A DNA stretch of 64,000 bases from Sepiola atlantica (taxonomy: Eukaryota > Mollusca > Cephalopoda > Sepiida > Sepiolidae): positions 22,175,218 to 22,239,217 of the forward strand of contig OY744525.1 of NCBI GenBank assembly GCA_963556195.1, in the 5' to 3' direction. The notes under the pieces are model-generated. The model saw nothing but the letters and a program-made list of their open reading frames with translations, was not told the DNA's origin and did no database searches. Shown here one piece after another: positions 60,438 to 64,000 of this stretch (the first letter of the stretch is position 1; every line of letters starts with the position of its first letter). The position numbers and the translations under genes are program-made.

Positions 60438-60440
60438 TAC
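60300..60440 (+). repeat. PLE flank repeat and (TA)n
   Basis: GCACTGTTGAAGTAAATACT, GAAAATTGATACATA and ATGTTATGTAGATACAT match 57494-57560. Followed by (TA)n at 60406-60440. Confidence 0.65.
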
Positions 60441-60895
60441 TCCAAATATTGCAAAATATTCCCATGTTCCAGGCTGAAGACATAGAGCAGAGTTTAATAA
60501 AGGATTGAGTTAAGAATATGAAGTTTCTTTATAAACAATGCGTATTGTATTCCGGTTTGTTTATCAAGACGTTTGCTGTGTTTGTTTATTTTCTAAATTT
60601 AATGTTTCAAACAAACAAAGAGCGAGTCGAATAATAGAGCGAAATGTGTGCAAACGCCGATCTGTTTTATTTGGCACTCAAAACAGATTCGTAATAAATT
60701 GATATTCTTGAGGTTCGCATCTTCTTTTCTTCGTTGTTGTCTGAATCTCGTTTGATTACAGGTTTTCATTTCGAAAACGAAGATAAATAAACCAAAAATG
60801 AGGAACGGTTCAAAATAATGTTTCATCGAGTCAAAAAAAAAAAACGATTCTTTTAATTCCAACGGTCTCTTCTAAACCTAACCATAATCTCTTCT
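60441..60895. other. no recognised gene
   Basis: An 87-codon reverse frame (60862-60599) has no recognised content. A run of A at 60834-60844. Confidence 0.3.
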
Positions 60896-60902
60896 GATTG
60901 TA

Positions 60903-61500
60903 TGCGCACATGTGTGCGTTTCTGCCTTGTATGTGCATTTATATGCGTTTCTGCCTTGTATGTGCACTTATATACGTTTCTGCCTTGTATGTGCACTTAT
61001 ATGCGTTTCTGCCTTGTATGTGCACTTATATGCGTTTCTGCATTGTATGTGCACTTATATGCGTTTCTGCATTGTATGTGCACTTATATGCGTGTCTGCA
61101 TTGTATGTGCACTTATATGCGTTTCTGCCTTGTATGTGCACTTATATGCGTTTCTGCCTTGTATGTGCACTTATATGCGTTTCTGCATTGTATGTGCACT
61201 TATATGCGTTTCTGCATTGTATGTGCACTTATATGCGTGTCTGCATTGTATGTGCACTTATATGCGTTTCTGCCTTGTATGTGCACTTATATGCGTTTCT
61301 TCATTGTATGTGCACTTATATGCGTTTCTTCATTGTATGTGCACTTATATGCGTTTCTGCATTGTATGTGCACTTATATGCGTGTCTGCATTGTATGTGC
61401 ACTTATATGCGTTTCTGCCTTGTATGTGCACTTATATGCGTTTCTGCATTGTATGTGCACTTATATGCGTTTCTGCATTGTATGTGCACTTATATACCTG
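60903..61500 (+). repeat. 29-bp tandem array, open in all three forward frames
   Basis: About twenty units of TGTATGTGCACTTATATGCG TTTCTGCAT. Spacing is exactly 29 bp, and variation is mostly GCAT/GCCT/TCAT and GTTT/GTGT. 29 is not a multiple of 3 and the unit has no forward stop, so three overlapping frames of 201-225 codons encode the same Cys/Tyr-rich 29-residue repeat in different phases. No evidence of translation. Confidence 0.95.
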
Positions 61501-61800
61501 TGAGTGACTACCTATGTTGGTATCTAGATGCGTCCGCATGTGTTTGCATACATGAATGTGTATGCTTGTATGTGTGTTTTTGTGTCTGAACGTGTATACA
61601 TCTGCATGTATGAATCTCTTTATGTGCATATCTATTAATGTGCTTTGGATGCGTATGTATATGTAAATGAATCACTATTTGCGTGTCCATTGACACCTTG
61701 TGTCTGTGTATATAGGTATAGATTCATGTATGCATATAAGTCTGCTTTTACATATGTGTACGTACATAAGTATGCATTTACATGTGTATATATATATATA
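61501..61800. other. TG/TA-rich DNA with short (TA)n
   Basis: Loose GTATGTGTGTTT-type sequence, probably decayed units related in composition to the preceding array, ending in (TA)n at 61786-61800. Confidence 0.4.
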
Positions 61801-61802
61801 TG

Positions 61803-62097
61803 AGTCAAACGAGCTGGAACAAAAGAAGCAGGGAATAGATCACACAATTCCGAAGAACACATGCCGTGATAATACTTATAGAAAAGACTGAGACTAGCAA
61901 CATCACGTCTGTGAGAGAGAGGGTGCAGAGAAAAAGAAAGGATGGGGCCAATCAAATTACAGATACGTTTCTGCGCCTTATCAAGAACCCTCAAATGGGA
62001 CAGAGATTCACCAGCCCAAATATGACAACAGTACTCCATACATGGTCTGATAGTAGATTTGTAGAGATAGAGAATAGTCTCAGATTAGATATGTTAA
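61803..62097 (-). pseudogene. CR1-like LINE reverse transcriptase C-terminus (CR1-B)
   Basis: The reverse frame 62039-61800 reads 'MEYCCHIWAGESLSHLRVLD', 'KAQKRICNLIGPILSFSLHP', 'LSHRRDVASLSLFYKYYHGM', 'CSSELCDLFPASFVPARLTH'. This is the conserved tail of CR1/Jockey-superfamily LINE proteins. The same sequence in worse shape is at 15430-15640. Upstream, 62097-62040 continues the match ('SNLRLFSISTNLLSDHVWST' is the next frame, so a frameshift is present). Truncated by (TA)n on both sides. Confidence 0.8.
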
Positions 62098-62102
62098 GAT
62101 AG

Positions 62103-62152
<50 letters not shown>
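62103..62152. repeat. (TA)n tract
   Basis: About 48 bp of (TA)n between the LINE fragment and CAGGAGAGAG. Confidence 0.95.
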
Positions 62153-62153
<1 letters not shown>

Positions 62154-62154
62154 G

Positions 62155-62695
62155 AGAGAGATGATGAGAGTGTGTGTGTTACCGCATACACACAAAATTT
62201 TCTAAAGTTCTCTCTTTCAGCTCCATTGACCCCCCTCCCCCCCCCCAACCTAGCAAGATGAACGCTCATCGCATGAATGGAATAAAAATGACAACTCAGC
62301 TTCCTCTTCATTTCACATCATCTTTTCATTCTCAGTTCATTTCTATTTAGCTTTGTTTCACCCACTTTCAAGTTTATTTCTAGTCAAAAAGGGGAAGGAA
62401 AACAAATACAAAACCTAATGAAGTAATGAGTCCACAAACAAAAGAATCAAATTCTCTTTTATTCTATCTAAACATTTTCATGATCACTTCATAGACAGTC
62501 GATGTGTGTCAGGAAATATAATGCAATATAATATATATCTAATATATGAAGTAAAGTCAGTCCTCCCTTACATGAGCTATAGCTACACAAAAACACCATT
62601 ATTGCCATTATAGTCGATATCAATAATATACATTACTTATGGGTTACGCAAATCACTGTCTTTGCATGGCTCACATTTCAATAATTTATTTATAT
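62155..62695. other. no recognised gene
   Basis: C run at 62229-62246 and AT-rich DNA. Nothing identified. Confidence 0.3.
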
Positions 62696-62699
62696 CTTA

Positions 62700-62985
62700 G
62701 GTCAACTTTTGTTACTTTCTCCTATGTATTCCTTCGCCTTCCCCTCTGAAGTGAATTTGCTATCTCAACTGTTCTAAATCTACTAACTCAAGAACTCTCA
62801 TCCATTCTTTCAACGTAGCGATACCATCAAAGTCTACTCTTCTGCACACATCTCCCTCTACTGTCCAGATTTAATCTTCCTCTGAGGTCATCAGAACTAA
62901 GCCTTTCTTTAAGACTCACAGTACACAACCATTGTGTCATTCTCATATCATTTCTCTTCATGCAAGACATGTCCATAACCCGAAC
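62700..62985 (-). pseudogene. RTE-like LINE C-terminus (RTE-A)
   Basis: Reverse complement of the RTE-A C-terminal block: TTCGCCTTCCCCTCTGAAGT, CTCAACTGTTCTAAATCTAC, CATCCATTCTTTCAACG, TCCAGATTTAATCTTCCTCT and TCATATCATTTCTCTTCATG. Frame disrupted by several changes. Confidence 0.65.
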
Positions 62986-62989
62986 AGGA

Positions 62990-63650
62990 ACAACGTGGTT
63001 ACATTAAGTTAGACACTAATCTTAGACTATTTCCAGGTTATGTACCTTTGTTGTTTATTCGTAACGTGTTAGAACAAGGACAATTAACAGCCGCTTCCTT
63101 AAATAAAATTTATTCGCTAATGAACTCATTGTAATGTAGCTACAATAAACAAATACATGATTATGGTAATTACAGGCAAATACAACATTATATAATGACA
63201 GTTTTTTTTAAAGAAACAATTGGAATTCTGAAACTGTTCTGTCTTTGCTCACTTTTTAATAATAATATTCATAGCACTTTCGGTCTACCAGAATAATAAT
63301 AAACATTACTACTCCATTTGCTTACGATTTATTTCCCTGTATAACTGCAGAGAGAGAGAGAGCGAGAGAGAGAAGAAAAAAGAAAGAGAAAAGAAGTTGT
63401 TACAACCTAAGAGTTCGATTTATTTCAAGGATTAGTTGTTTTTTTCAGCTCCTGCAAAACAATGAGGGTGGGGACTGGATAATATCATTTGGGTATATTA
63501 TTTAGGCAATTTTTAAAATGATTATTCATACACCAAGATAGGCGAAAGCGTAGCATTAACACTGATGTCTCCATATTCAAAACACGACACTGCCCTGGTT
63601 TTACATTCTTTACCATAATGAAAATGTAGCGTAATATAGAAGTATGGGAA
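62990..63650. other. no recognised gene; (GA)n at 63351-63375
   Basis: AT-rich with a compound (GA)n/(GAAA) tract. No repeat shared within the window. Confidence 0.35.
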
Positions 63651-63654
63651 AAAG

Positions 63655-63850
63655 TTTCTTGGGTTCCATGAGCGATGTTTCTGACAAAGAGTGAAGAATT
63701 GCTGTTTTCTGGGTCAGAATCTATCCATCTAGCACTTATTGTTGGCTAGTTTTTTACCTTGAAGTAGTATTTTTTTTAGCTCCTAACATCAAATGGCTTC
63801 ATGCCTTGTCTGGAGCGACTTCCATAAAAAAATAAAAAATAAAAAAATAA
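63655..63850 (+). repeat. CR1-like LINE 3' end (CR1-B)
   Basis: GGGTTCCATGAGCGATGTTT, TGACAAAGAGTGAAGAATTG, TTCTGGGTCAGAATCTATCC, TTTAGCTCCTAACATCAAAT GG, CTTGTCTGGAGCGACTTCC, followed by AAATAAAAAATAAAA. The most complete 3' UTR of the family in the window. Confidence 0.7.
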
Positions 63851-63879
63851 AATTTAAAAACTTTTTTTTTATAAATATA

Positions 63880-64000
63880 TTAGCTGTAACTACCTGGTGT
63901 TGTCCACGATGCAATTAAGCCATTTTAGTTTTTACTGTTTATTTGTTTGTACACTTTTAAAACTTACAGTAGACGACTTCAATTATATTCTTCAATTTAA
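63880..64000 (+). repeat. ACTACCTGGTGTTGTCC-headed repeat, cut by window end
   Basis: TTAGCTGTAACTACCTGGTG, TTTTAGTTTTTACTG..TTTG TTTGTACACTTTTAAAACTTA match 36374-36460. Confidence 0.5.

Overview
The window looks like repeat-saturated intergenic or intronic DNA from an invertebrate animal. It is AT-rich, has no bacterial-style gene packing and shows no convincing host gene. It is full of long (TA)n, (CT)n/(GA)n and triplet microsatellites, tRNA-, 5S- and U2 snRNA-derived SINE-like repeats, decayed LINE 3' ends, palindromic MITE-like elements and traces of Penelope-like elements (PLEs). A mollusc, perhaps a cephalopod, is my best guess, based on the (CT)n-(TA)n style and the LINE/SINE mix. 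This is inference and I am not sure of it. Nearly all the longer open frames are stop-free microsatellites or tandem repeats, not genes.

Layout. 0-10 kb: a tRNA-type SINE, anonymous repeats (called Rep1, Rep2, Rep3 here), a CR1-like 3' end, a mariner-like transposase remnant near 5.2 kb, two (TA)n-flanked palindromes (Pal1, Pal2) and a segmentally duplicated stretch at 7.9-9.3 kb. 10-18 kb: a three-level nest (RTE-like LINE > CR1-like LINE > SINE), a ~31-bp array, a 5S rRNA-derived sequence, and an RTE-like LINE ending in a 470-bp GAT/GAA tract. 18-30 kb: a 29-bp array, two palindromes, several LINE/SINE copies, a 152-bp array, a pogo/Tigger-like MITE and a U2 snRNA-derived SINE. 30-36 kb: a candidate 1187-bp solo LTR with a 4-bp target duplication inside an RTE-like LINE, a ~700-bp purine tract and several LINE ends. 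36-48 kb: more U2-SINE and CR1 copies, a 3.4-kb inverted-repeat structure, and a run of MITEs and palindromes seated in (TA)n tracts. 48-64 kb: further U2-, 5S- and tRNA-like repeats, 23-bp and 29-bp arrays, a PLE GIY-YIG endonuclease fragment, and more LINE ends.

The most interesting signal is a set of hammerhead-ribozyme-like motifs (CUGANGA core, helix II, GAAA, self-complementary helix III) at about 33.6, 38.3, 46.0, 46.15, 52.7, 57.4, 59.4, 59.8 and 60.2 kb. Most lie in or beside palindromes bounded by (TA)n, and one lies next to a PLE endonuclease fragment. PLEs are known to carry hammerhead motifs; the palindromic arrangement and the diversity within one window are the unusual part. 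Second is a SINE family whose head is the 5' part of U2 snRNA and whose 3' end is shared with a tRNA-headed SINE.
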